A stretch of 56,962 bases of DNA from Nitrososphaera sp. (lineage in GTDB: Archaea > Thermoproteota > Nitrososphaeria > Nitrososphaerales > Nitrososphaeraceae), in contig JANWIX010000036.1 of NCBI GenBank assembly GCA_025449675.1, positions 1-56,962 on the forward strand. The letters run 5' to 3'. A program made the position numbers and the translations under genes. The notes below the pieces were generated by a model. That model was not told where the DNA came from and did not search any database. It saw nothing but the letters and a program-made list of their open reading frames with translations. Shown in pieces: positions 1-8,201 of this stretch; the first letter of the stretch is position 1; every line of letters begins with the position of its first letter.

Positions 1-36
1 ATCTAGCCCGCTCTGATTCTTCACAGAACGAGGCAT
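1..36 (-). CDS. possible start of a divergent gene cut by the window edge
   Basis: An ATG on the minus strand at 36 opens a frame that stays open for the 12 codons left before the edge (M-P-R-S-V-K-N-Q-S-G-L-D). It would be divergent from the biotin ligase gene. The fragment is too short to assign a family and there is no strong TATA box behind it, so it may be chance. Confidence 0.2.
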   Translation of the reverse strand, partial: MPRSVKNQSGLD

Positions 37-153
37 GGAATCTCTGTATTTGTCGTAATTGAATGAAGTCCGTAGACAAACCGGTAGATTTTGTTTGATA
101 ATGAGAAAATGGCTATATTACCATGCCAGAACGAAACATGGTGTGGCCGATGC

Positions 154-1155
154 ATGGGAAAAGCGAACGATCAATCAATTGAAAAATTCCTGACTCTGCT
201 CGGATCCAACCCATCAGAATACTTGTCGGGTCAAATCTTGGCAAAGTCGGCGGGAATATCGCGCAGCGCCGTGTGGAAGCAGATAAGGCGGCTCCGCAGA
301 CTAGGTTACTCCATCGAGTCGGTACACGGGCTTGGATATAGGCTCAAAGATGGAACACAGCTTCCAGTTCCGTGGGAACTGAAAAAAGTCCTTCGAACCC
401 GGCGTTTGGGCCACAGAATCCTATACAAAGACGTCGTAGATTCCACCCAGAAGATCGCCATAGCGATTGCAGAGAAGGGAACCGGAACTCATGGAACGGT
501 GGTCATCGCTGAGAAGCAAAGGCAAGGAAGGGGCAGGCTCAGAAGAGAGTGGCTTTCTCCGTCAGGAGGTTTGTGGATGTCCGTCATACTGGAACCAGAC
601 GTGCCGACACGCATAGTTACGCTTCTGCCATTTGTCGCAGCGCTTTCGGTCTGCCATGCAATAAGACAATGCACGGGCTTGGACGCCAGGTTGAAGTGGC
701 CAAATGACGTGATGATCTCTGGAAAAAAGGTAGCGGGAATATTGCTTGACATCAGTGCGGAAGCGGAACATGTGAACTATTCGGTGATAGGGATCGGAAT
801 AAACGCAAACATTGACTCTACTTCCGTTTCTGCAAGGTTTGCAGAGGACGCACCAAGAATCACTTCAATCAGCGACCAGCTGGGCCACGATGTTAGCAAA
901 CTGGAACTGGCACGAACCGTGCTCGAGAACCTTGAGAAGCAACTTTCAGACCTGAATGACAAGGGGGCTCATGTCATTCTAAAGGAATGGGAGTCAAACG
1001 CCGACATGCTGGGGCGCCAAGTGAAGGTACTTCAAAACGGAAGAATGGTCTGTCAGGGCGTTGCTCGCGGCGTAGTCGATGATGGATCCCTGATAATACA
1101 AGATGGAAGCAGGGAGGTTAAGATATCATCGGGCGATATACGAGTCAGGTACTAG
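154..1155 (+). CDS. birA: biotin--[acetyl-CoA-carboxylase] ligase with N-terminal HTH (BirA type)
   Basis: Attaches biotin to the carrier domain of biotin-dependent carboxylases through biotinyl-5'-AMP; the DNA-binding form can also act as a repressor. Visible features: a winged-helix N-terminus (about residues 25-65, including GISRSAVWKQIRRLRRLGY), the biotin-loop motif GRGR followed by W-SPSGGLW, the KWPND motif, and a C-terminal small domain with GVARGVVDDG. The length of 333 aa from this ATG matches bifunctional BirA. The frame is open further upstream (TTG at 91, ATG at 109), but a TATA-like CTATATT at 113-119 would place transcription start just before ATG 154, so that start is preferred. 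The longer form would add a Cys-rich lead. The carboxylase partner is not in the window. Confidence 0.93.
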   Translation: MGKANDQSIEKFLTLLGSNPSEYLSGQILAKSAGISRSAVWKQIRRLRRLGYSIESVHGLGYRLKDGTQLPVPWELKKVLRTRRLGHRILYKDVVDSTQKIAIAIAEKGTGTHGTVVIAEKQRQGRGRLRREWLSPSGGLWMSVILEPDVPTRIVTLLPFVAALSVCHAIRQCTGLDARLKWPNDVMISGKKVAGILLDISAEAEHVNYSVIGIGINANIDSTSVSARFAEDAPRITSISDQLGHDVSKLELARTVLENLEKQLSDLNDKGAHVILKEWESNADMLGRQVKVLQNGRMVCQGVARGVVDDGSLIIQDGSREVKISSGDIRVRY

Positions 1156-1164
1156 TGCACCTTG

Positions 1165-1186
1165 TAAACTATGGCGGTATAGTTTA
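1165..1186. repeat. 8-bp inverted repeat (hairpin) just after birA
   Basis: Arms TAAACTAT (1165-1172) and ATAGTTTA (1179-1186) are perfectly complementary around a 6-nt spacer GGCGGT, ten bases after the birA stop. It could be an RNA hairpin at the 3' end or a dyad protein-binding site. No long T-run follows, so a terminator role is only possible. The remaining intergenic sequence to about 1360 shows nothing recognisable. Confidence 0.5.
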
Positions 1187-1365
1187 AGGACAGCGTGTGC
1201 ATAATTAGCAAAGTATACGATATGGAATCAATAAGAACGGCCTTGGGGCTTTGTTAGGTTACACGATCGAACTCATTCAAAGAGAGCGTTCTGCGTTAAT
1301 GGAAAAAGGGCATGATTTTCAGCTGGAAACTAACCCCAATACCTACAAGGGAAGGGATGACAAGT

Positions 1366-1386
1366 TAATATAGCTATTTTTTATAG
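1366..1386 (+). promoter_or_regulatory. TATA-like elements before the secreted repeat protein
   Basis: TTAATATAG at 1366-1374 and a second AT-rich TTTTTATAG at 1378-1386 lie 20-40 bases before the ATG at 1407, in the range expected for an archaeal TATA box with a short leader. Confidence 0.45.
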
Positions 1387-1406
1387 CTCGCCGACAACCG
1401 GCAGCA

Positions 1407-1982
1407 ATGAGGCAATCATTCCTAATCGGAATAATAGCTTTAGTGGCTTTTGTAGCAGGCACATTCACGGCTTCGCCCCAACTCGCGGCTTTTGCGGCGG
1501 CGACCATTACGTCGACTGACATCGTAGACAATACTATCCAGTCGATTGACATCAAGGATGCACAAATCAAGACGGCAGACTTGGCAGGAAACGCGGTTAC
1601 TAGTGGAAAGATAAAGTCGGGTGAAGTCAAGCTGTTAGATATCGCGCCAAATTCTGTTGATTCTTCAAAGATTGTTGACGGCTCGATTACTGAGGCAGAC
1701 CTCAGCGACTCGCTTATGAAAACGGTTACGCTTCATGATGACGCATCTGGCCTGGCCGCGGGCTGGGATCCCGACACTGGAGGTAAGATGAACATAGTCG
1801 CACCCGATGTAACCCTTGAATCATCGATCGTAGTCAATCTGGTTTTCACTACGGGTCTGAACGAATCCGGCAAGCAGTGCTTTGTAGGCGATGTCAACTC
1901 GGGACAGTTCCAGCTGATTTGCAACTTTCAAGGAGGCACCGACCCGGTCGACCTAAGATACACAGTCATTAACACATCCTGA
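1407..1982 (+). CDS. secreted protein with short tandem repeats, function unknown
   Basis: A 191-aa protein. Residues 1-28 form a signal peptide or anchor (short basic start, hydrophobic IIALVAFVAGTF, then Ala-rich region). Residues about 34-110 consist of imperfect repeats of roughly ten residues with the pattern D-I/L-x2-N-A/T-I/V-x-S-x-D/K-I, rich in Asp, Ser and Ile, like repeat segments found in cell-surface proteins of archaea and actinobacteria. The remainder looks like a small beta-rich domain containing two Cys residues (QCFVGD, LICNF) that could form a disulphide. Most likely exported or surface-associated. No enzyme motif was seen. It is monocistronic, with a TATA-like element in front. 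Confidence 0.75.
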   Translation: MRQSFLIGIIALVAFVAGTFTASPQLAAFAAATITSTDIVDNTIQSIDIKDAQIKTADLAGNAVTSGKIKSGEVKLLDIAPNSVDSSKIVDGSITEADLSDSLMKTVTLHDDASGLAAGWDPDTGGKMNIVAPDVTLESSIVVNLVFTTGLNESGKQCFVGDVNSGQFQLICNFQGGTDPVDLRYTVINTS

Positions 1983-2086
1983 ACAGCTCAATCCCACTCC
2001 AGCTTGTCAGGCGCTGCTCCGACCCGATTCATCGAGGTTAGGCGAGTCGGTCATATCACCGTTGCAGACCTTCAAGGAATGACGGC

Positions 2087-3490
2087 TCACTTGGTTTTCT
2101 TTCTTGTATTATTTGCAGTATGTGCGTATATTATGACGACATCATTGACATTGGTGCCTGTCCTTCCAGTAACGATAAGTGATCTCAGTTTCCTGAGCGC
2201 TTGGTAGCTGTCATGACTCGCAAGATGGGCGCGGAGGTTTACGCGCTTGCTTTGCGCAATGCGCGCAGTCTTTTGCGAAACAATGGCACCAGCAGCATCA
2301 GAGTTGCCATCTATGCCATCTGTTCCCATGAACGCAGCTATTGCAGGAACGTTCTTCATCGCCATCGCGCAGGATAGCGCAGCCTCTTGGTTTCTGCCCC
2401 CAGTGCCTTCCTTCTTGTTTCCCATCTTCACGGTTGTTTCGCCTCCAAGAACCATTGCCAACGGTGGAAGCGCGCAATCCGCCAAGTGCGAAGCGAGTCG
2501 GCCTACAAAAATGCCAAGGTCCTTAGCCTCTCCGTCGAAGAGAGATCCGAGATAAACCGCCCTCAGGCCCTTGCGCTGGAGAAAACTAACGACACTCTGG
2601 CAGGCAAGGGAATTGCTCCCTATGAGTAAATTTTTGACGTCATGGAATAGCGGGTCGCCAGGTTTTGGCGTGTCGGCGAACCTACCACTTGCACCTTGGA
2701 CAAGGTAGTTCATGGAAGGATCACTGGCTTTCGCTACGCCGTACTTTCTGACTATCGAAACGGCATCGCCAAAGGTCGAGGTGTCGGGGTATGTCGGTCC
2801 AGAAGCGATGATTGACAGATCATCGTCAATGACGTCTGACAAAATGAGTGAAATGACACGGCATGAACTCCCAAGATATTTGAGCATCTGGCCCCCTTTG
2901 ATGGAGGAAAGGTGCTTTCGGACGACATTCATTTCTCGAATGTCGGCTCCAGAACGAAGGAGTTTACTTGTGATATTCTGCTTGTCAGAGAGTCGCAGTC
3001 CCGGGGCTGGAAACGGCATAAGTGATGAACCACCGCCGGACAACAGGACAAGTACCAAGTCATTCTTTCTCGCTTCCTTCAGCACCTTGACGATTCTGTG
3101 GGTGCCTTGCAGGCCAGAGTTGTCAGGGATCGGGTGCGATGCCTCTGTCACCGTAATTAGCGACCTGTTCTTTTTGCTTACTTTTGTTGCGTCGCCATAA
3201 GGAACCGATATCGAACCCCCTGCTACCGTTCTTCCCAGTATAGTGCAGAGTGCATCAGCCATGCGGGCGGTGGCTTTGCCGGCGCCAACCAAGTAAGCGT
3301 TATCGAATCCAGAGACGCTGGTTTTCTTGCCACTAATGTCGAGGATCGTTAATTCGCCCTCAAATCTGACGGCGCGCCTGATTAGGACTTGCGGATCGAC
3401 GCTATCCAGTCCGTGCTCAAGCGCAGAAAGGACAAGTCTTGCCGGCTTGCCGCCGTGTATTCTTGCAAGTTCTGCACGATTCCTTATCAA
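2087..3490 (-). CDS. glycerate 2-kinase (MOFRL/DUF4147 family)
   Basis: Phosphorylates D-glycerate with ATP to 2-phosphoglycerate in the cytoplasm. The family is recognised by the N-terminal glycerate-kinase domain (DNAYLVGAGKATARMADAL; TEASHPIPDNSG; LVLLSGGGSSL) and the C-terminal MOFRL region (GGETTVKMGNKKEGTGGRNQE; GTDGIDGNSDAAGAIV). The length of 467 aa is usual for the family, with a slightly extended basic C-tail. The start is TTG at 3490, with an AT-rich TATA-like stretch about 27 bases upstream (AAAATTAAAC on the minus strand, forward 3514-3523). It is followed upstream on the same strand by mpgS, which uses 3-phosphoglycerate. A role in recycling glycerate released from mannosylglycerate is inference. 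Confidence 0.93.
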   Translation of the reverse strand: MIRNRAELARIHGGKPARLVLSALEHGLDSVDPQVLIRRAVRFEGELTILDISGKKTSVSGFDNAYLVGAGKATARMADALCTILGRTVAGGSISVPYGDATKVSKKNRSLITVTEASHPIPDNSGLQGTHRIVKVLKEARKNDLVLVLLSGGGSSLMPFPAPGLRLSDKQNITSKLLRSGADIREMNVVRKHLSSIKGGQMLKYLGSSCRVISLILSDVIDDDLSIIASGPTYPDTSTFGDAVSIVRKYGVAKASDPSMNYLVQGASGRFADTPKPGDPLFHDVKNLLIGSNSLACQSVVSFLQRKGLRAVYLGSLFDGEAKDLGIFVGRLASHLADCALPPLAMVLGGETTVKMGNKKEGTGGRNQEAALSCAMAMKNVPAIAAFMGTDGIDGNSDAAGAIVSQKTARIAQSKRVNLRAHLASHDSYQALRKLRSLIVTGRTGTNVNDVVIIYAHTANNTRKKTK

Positions 3491-3622
3491 CCAGCTAGGA
3501 TATCATTTCTGGTGTTTAATTTTCCTTTGTTCCCATTTTCTAAGGTGAGCAAACAGGTCGCATGACTCACAGGTGCAGACTGATCAGTTCAGGGTAAGAT
3601 CCTACATTTTCAGAATAGGAGA

Positions 3623-4825
3623 CTATCTTAGGCCGCCGTGCTTTAGCATAGTTACGGCCTTATCTTTTAGGCCCTTTTCAAATTCGGACATGTCAATCGT
3701 GTTAATGGGTTCCATGATGTGACATCCCCGCCTGAAATCAGCCTTCCTTGCCTTCTTGCCTGTCGCCTGCCTGAGCTGTTCGATAATGCTTTCCTTTAGG
3801 TCACTCGGACAAATATCGCTACTGTATATCGTTCCCAAGGAGAGCTCGAGCATCTCGTTCAAATGTTCTATCCCTTTTTCCTCATGAAAATGGGGATTCC
3901 TTGTTTCTATCTGAAATATCTCCACTCCTTTGTCAATAACCTGTGGATAGTTAGATGGCAGCAAACCACCAAACTTTTCAAAAATGTCAATGACTTCGTG
4001 GGACTCTATAGAGTATCCACTTGAGTAATGAAGGCATTCGGCCAGGGGCATCGACAACGCATGCTCACCGGCATTTCCCGTCTTTATTATGTCTGATTCA
4101 AAGCCAGTGATGGTGGCAATTAGCGCGTTCAGATTCTTGTTCGTTATCTCTGAAACGCGTCCCCATTTTGAGAACTGGATAGAATTGTTCCTGACCTTTG
4201 GCTTGAAGACCCACGAAATCCTAACGTTGCAGTACGGCGTGTTGGACATCCCGAATCCGGCGGCGAAAATCTTGACGTATTCGTTCACAGCTCCGGGCAC
4301 ATAATTGTCACTGTCAATGAATCCAACGTAATCCTTATTGTACAGCTTTGCCATCAACAGCCCAATTACCATGCCCTCTGCTTTTCCGCTCCGGATTTTG
4401 CCCTGTGAATCAAGGATAGAAGTATACCCTATTTTCTTGAGGACATCGGCTAGACCAGAGTCCTGCTGATGAATAACGATCATGCGCTTGTCCATAAAGC
4501 GGCCAAGTTGTCGTATGGCCTCGGTCTCCATAGCGTACCTGTCGACAGGTGTCCTGGCACTGTTTGAGACTATTATTACAAGACATTCATTGGGTATTCC
4601 GCTAAGGACGCCTTCAAGAAGCTTTAATTTTTCGTTTTTTATCGGAATAACTATTGCAAGGTCGTGAAGTATGTTAGAGATTTCATCATAATCAAATTTC
4701 TTTATCGTCTGGTGAGAAGAAAGGAATCCCTTCGACTTGCCCGAATCGAGCTCATAGATCCTCTGTACAGCATGAATGCTCACGGAACCCAGTCTTTCGG
4801 TGTACCGGGGAAAATCCAGTTTCAC
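3623..4825 (-). CDS. mpgS: mannosyl-3-phosphoglycerate synthase (GT55)
   Basis: Transfers mannose from GDP-mannose to 3-phosphoglycerate, the first step of synthesis of the compatible solute mannosylglycerate. The 400-aa protein has the GT-A fold DxD metal site as DSDN at residues 171-174 (GFIDSDNYVPGA) and the family segments VIPIKNEKLKLLEGVLSGIP and IRSGKAEGM. The start is GTG at 4825; a TATA box (TTTAATATAA on minus, forward about 4846-4855) sits roughly 25 bases upstream, so the mRNA is probably leaderless. The partner phosphatase MpgP, which would complete the pathway, is not in this window. Members of this family are known from thermophiles and from soil thaumarchaea. Confidence 0.93.
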   Translation of the reverse strand: MKLDFPRYTERLGSVSIHAVQRIYELDSGKSKGFLSSHQTIKKFDYDEISNILHDLAIVIPIKNEKLKLLEGVLSGIPNECLVIIVSNSARTPVDRYAMETEAIRQLGRFMDKRMIVIHQQDSGLADVLKKIGYTSILDSQGKIRSGKAEGMVIGLLMAKLYNKDYVGFIDSDNYVPGAVNEYVKIFAAGFGMSNTPYCNVRISWVFKPKVRNNSIQFSKWGRVSEITNKNLNALIATITGFESDIIKTGNAGEHALSMPLAECLHYSSGYSIESHEVIDIFEKFGGLLPSNYPQVIDKGVEIFQIETRNPHFHEEKGIEHLNEMLELSLGTIYSSDICPSDLKESIIEQLRQATGKKARKADFRRGCHIMEPINTIDMSEFEKGLKDKAVTMLKHGGLR

Positions 4826-4839
4826 ATTAGTAGTACCAG

Positions 4840-4960
4840 AATGATTATATTAAATAGTTTGGCAATGATCACAAAATCTTGCAACGCGGTACGAGAAATA
4901 ATTTAGCCGAGTCGTTTGAGGAAAGACCCAATTGCTCCAACGCTCCACATCCTCTTAAAA
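4840..4960. promoter_or_regulatory. divergent promoter region between mpgS and the glycosidase gene
   Basis: The region between the divergent genes holds a minus-strand TATA box near 4846-4855 serving mpgS and a plus-strand TTAAAAA at about 4955-4961 that could serve the glycosidase gene. Nothing else recognisable lies between them. Confidence 0.55.
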
Positions 4961-5075
4961 AGGTGGATGCAAAATAGTCAGGACGCTTGACAGCATTCAT
5001 ACTGCGCTGTCCTATGTCAGCGGAAGCCTGCAAAACGTAACTGCGGTTCTGAACGGAAAAAAAGAGAGAGGGTTC

Positions 5076-7658
5076 ATGTTCTCCCTGTTGAATCCACCTG
5101 TTCCTCTTGGCGGCAATATCATTTCTCTGGATATTTACGTTGACGAAGTGCCAATGCAAAAAAAGTCAGTCTTTATTGCCACGCAGGACGACATGGTCAA
5201 TGCGGCCGCACTATCTGACACCAGGCCGCTTCCCTTCAAACCGTTTCAGAGCGCGAGGTTCTTGGTAATTAACAATGGCGGCCTTGAAGAAAAGAGAAAA
5301 CACAAGCTAGCAATCATGAGCAAGATGGAGGGTTTCGAACAAGTGATCATACCTTTTACTTTCATGGATCGTGTACGTCGTCAGGGCAGCACCATTTTCG
5401 TACATGAGCATGCGCTGGAATCAGAACCAATATCGCCTGGCGAAAATGCGACGATCTTCAAGAATTTCACCACACCTCTTGTTCTCTCGGGCAAGAAGGC
5501 ATACGTCGTCTGCTCCGCTCATGGCGGGCTTTCTGCCAACTGGACGTGGATGGGGGTAAGATATGACAACGGGGGGCTGTACGTGCCGCCAGCAAGAGCC
5601 TTTGGCAAGATAATCGTCGAGGTATCGATGGATGACGGTGTCAGAAAAAGGCTGCCTAATTTCGTTATCTCTTCTAGACACGAAAATGGCATGCTCGAGA
5701 CGCGTCATGAGATGGGCGGACTAGAAGTAAGGCGCAGGCTGACTGTGCCATATGAGAACAGGGGTTTCATCATGAGCCTAGAGTTGGCGCTTGTTCATCG
5801 GCAAGAAGATCTGATGGTCAGGTCTAAAAGAAGAAAAGAAATCCAAAAGCGCAAAATTCACATTCACTTCTTGATTGATGGCAACATTACAAGTTACGGG
5901 CTTGCCGCGGTTTCCCAGAATACCAGTGCCAAGTTTGACTCAAGAAATAATTGCCTCCGGGTAAGTACGACTGGACGAAAAAGTGTAGGCGTACAATACT
6001 TTGGCACCATAGGCGTCGCTCCAAAAGCGATCAGACCAAGCCGCGTTCTGGCCGACTCGTACGACAATGACATGGAGCTGTCATACGACTTTGAGCTGGA
6101 GTTGGGCAAGCCTGCTGTTAAGTTAGCACTGGTGGCGACTGGCAGTTTCTCAAGTCAGGCAAGCTGTCTGAAGGAGTACTGCGACATGCGAGATAACTAC
6201 CTCCGGTTGTCTGAAGCCACCACAAGAGGTTTTGCCGATTTCTCTTCATCCACCCTGCGCATAGGAGCTTCGTCTACCCCCCGACATTCTACGATTGCAA
6301 AACTGATCGCTGCCTACGAAAAGACAAAGACTTGCCTTAGATACCTAAAAACAGAGTACGACGGGCTTGGAGAAGGGATCTGCGCGGGCCTGCCACGTTT
6401 TCCAAACTATTGGGCTAGAGATACAGGTTGGACCTTGCGCGGATACCTGGCGATAGGCGACTATAGGTTCACTGCATCAACCATTGATAATTTCATTAAA
6501 CGCCAAGCCAGAAAAACCGCGAATGGCGCGTTTAAGGGAGAGCTGCCAATGATAATTAGCGGCAAAGCATTTCTTCATTCTACCACATACGGATCGGCTG
6601 ACTCAACTTTTCTTTTTCCATGGGCAATACTTCACTACGTACGGGCAACAGGCGATATTGCATATCTGGAAAAGAGATGGAACGCGATAGTGGACCTGAT
6701 CGAATATGGCTTTCTTAAGGATCTCGACGGAGACGGTCTGCTAGAGAATGATTTTACCGGGATCGCTGAGAAGATGCCAATTCAAGACTCGACTTGGATG
6801 GATCATATTGACAGACGAAAGAGTGCCAACGACATTCAAGCCCTGTTTTACGAGAGTCTGATGGTCGGAGGAGAGCTAGCAGTTTTGGCCGGAGATAACG
6901 AAAAGGCAAAGAGGTGGAAAGACAAGGCTGCTGCTCTACAGGAAAAGATCGATGCTGAGTATTGGAATCCGGAGACGGGTTTCTACTACGATACGATAAG
7001 AAAGGACGGTTCAAAGGACCCAAAGATCCGACCAAACGCACTAGTTCTCTTGCTGGCCGACGTAGTTAAAGACAGAAACAAGGCAGAATCGGTGCTGAAC
7101 AGGATCGAACAGCCTGACATGACGACTGCGTGGGGACTTCGGACCCTAAGTTCACAAGACCCGCGCTATCATCCTGCACTTTATCACGACGGGGCTGTCT
7201 GGCCGCTTGTAACCGGCTGGGCGGCGTTGAGTGAGATGAAATACGGCAGGAGGGAGCAGGCACTCCACTACCTCGAGTCAATGGCTGACAGGATTCTTGC
7301 AGAAAACGGCATGTTTGCTGAAACTTACAGGGGTGACCGGCCCGAACCGTTCAATTCGTGCATACTCCAGGCTTGGTCCGCAGGCATGTATGCTTTTGCG
7401 TTTTGTGAAATGATGCTCGGGATGAAACTGGACATGATAAATAACACGGTCCGAATCGACCCAATGATCCCCGATTCACTAAAAGACGGCGCGTCGATGC
7501 CAATTGACTTTGAACGCGTACTTCGTACCGCAAAAGGTACGACGATATTGCGGACATCGATAGACTTTCATAACGGCAAGATAATGGCATCGGTCAAGGG
7601 CAAGAACAGACCGGACATTTCTAGCGAATCGTATTCGGTTGTCGTTTCGACAGTTTGA
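5076..7658 (+). CDS. six-hairpin glycosidase, amylo-alpha-1,6-glucosidase (glycogen debranching)-like
   Basis: An 860-aa protein. The N-terminal half (to about residue 400) is beta-rich, as in GH63/GDE-type enzymes; the C-terminal half is an (alpha/alpha)6 barrel with family landmarks: WARDTGW at 446-452 (likely general acid region), YGSADST at 505-511, HDGAVWP at 704-710 and NSCILQAWSAG near the end. Expected activity is hydrolysis of alpha-linked glucosides or mannosides; exact substrate cannot be read. Its position divergent from mpgS raises the possibility of mannosylglycerate or oligosaccharide turnover. The start is uncertain: ATG 5076 is the first canonical start, yet the frame is open back to 4959 and encodes plausible protein (for example LDSIHTALSYVSG), with only CTG near-cognate codons at 5007, 5028 and 5049. 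Confidence 0.82.
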   Translation: MFSLLNPPVPLGGNIISLDIYVDEVPMQKKSVFIATQDDMVNAAALSDTRPLPFKPFQSARFLVINNGGLEEKRKHKLAIMSKMEGFEQVIIPFTFMDRVRRQGSTIFVHEHALESEPISPGENATIFKNFTTPLVLSGKKAYVVCSAHGGLSANWTWMGVRYDNGGLYVPPARAFGKIIVEVSMDDGVRKRLPNFVISSRHENGMLETRHEMGGLEVRRRLTVPYENRGFIMSLELALVHRQEDLMVRSKRRKEIQKRKIHIHFLIDGNITSYGLAAVSQNTSAKFDSRNNCLRVSTTGRKSVGVQYFGTIGVAPKAIRPSRVLADSYDNDMELSYDFELELGKPAVKLALVATGSFSSQASCLKEYCDMRDNYLRLSEATTRGFADFSSSTLRIGASSTPRHSTIAKLIAAYEKTKTCLRYLKTEYDGLGEGICAGLPRFPNYWARDTGWTLRGYLAIGDYRFTASTIDNFIKRQARKTANGAFKGELPMIISGKAFLHSTTYGSADSTFLFPWAILHYVRATGDIAYLEKRWNAIVDLIEYGFLKDLDGDGLLENDFTGIAEKMPIQDSTWMDHIDRRKSANDIQALFYESLMVGGELAVLAGDNEKAKRWKDKAAALQEKIDAEYWNPETGFYYDTIRKDGSKDPKIRPNALVLLLADVVKDRNKAESVLNRIEQPDMTTAWGLRTLSSQDPRYHPALYHDGAVWPLVTGWAALSEMKYGRREQALHYLESMADRILAENGMFAETYRGDRPEPFNSCILQAWSAGMYAFAFCEMMLGMKLDMINNTVRIDPMIPDSLKDGASMPIDFERVLRTAKGTTILRTSIDFHNGKIMASVKGKNRPDISSESYSVVVSTV

Positions 7659-7670
7659 TGCCCGCAAAAC

Positions 7671-7708
7671 TCGCCAAAGTCCATGTGAGGCTTTGGCGAT
7701 TGCCAAAG
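7671..7708. promoter_or_regulatory. three GCCAAAG/CTTTGGC half-sites forming mutually exclusive hairpins
   Basis: GCCAAAG at 7673-7679, its complement CTTTGGC at 7691-7697, and GCCAAAG again at 7702-7708. The first pair extends to a 9-bp stem (7671-7679 with 7691-7699); the second pair makes a 7-bp stem with a GATT loop. They share the middle arm, so only one can form in RNA. They lie between the glycosidase stop and an AT-rich TATA-like element (ATAAATTA, 7711-7718) of the next gene, so an operator array for a dimeric regulator is equally possible. Confidence 0.5.
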
Positions 7709-7747
7709 GCATAAATTATCAGCCAATCGGAACGATCGTGTCAGGTC

Positions 7748-8149
7748 ATGTTCATGCTATACACGCCACAGGAAGCAAACAAGGTTCTGCCAGAAGTCAG
7801 GCAGATGTTTGCAAACATTGTGGCGCAAAAAAACAGGGCCGTTGCACTTCAGCAAGAGCTGACCATGATAACAGAGAGAGGTGCCAAGTTTGAGCCCTTT
7901 GTGAAGAAAAAGCAGGAGCTCAACACCGTTGTTTCAGAGCTTCACAAAGCGATAGAACAACTTGAAGGGACGGGTGTTGTGATAAAGAGTGTAGACGAAG
8001 GGCTGCTCGACTTTCCCTCAAAGCGCTTTGATGAAGAAGTCTGGCTCTGCTGGAAATCGGGCGAAACCGAAATAAAGTTCTGGCATGCGAAAAACGAAGG
8101 CTTTACGGGACGCAAGCCGCTTGAAACGACAGGCATTATTGAGCCCTGA
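7748..8149 (+). CDS. DUF2203 family protein
   Basis: A 133-aa cytoplasmic protein of unknown function. It starts FMLYTPQEANKVLPEVRQMF, has a helical middle region likely to form a coiled coil (about residues 20-75), and ends with the family signature WLCWKSGETEIKFWH followed by GFTGRKPL. DUF2203 proteins occur in thaumarchaea and many bacteria, typically around 120-140 aa. A TATA-like ATAAATTA 30 bases ahead and no strong Shine-Dalgarno sequence suggest a short leader. ATG 7754 is an alternative start two codons in. Confidence 0.88.
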   Translation: MFMLYTPQEANKVLPEVRQMFANIVAQKNRAVALQQELTMITERGAKFEPFVKKKQELNTVVSELHKAIEQLEGTGVVIKSVDEGLLDFPSKRFDEEVWLCWKSGETEIKFWHAKNEGFTGRKPLETTGIIEP

Positions 8150-8201
8150 CCCGAACTGGCTAATCGATTCACAAAACATAGTAAGATCTAGTGCTTTTTG
8201 A

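Noticed and set aside
2712-3200. Plus-strand frame of 162 aa over the glycerate kinase gene
   Set aside because: Entirely antisense to a clear glycerate kinase; no start signal or family.
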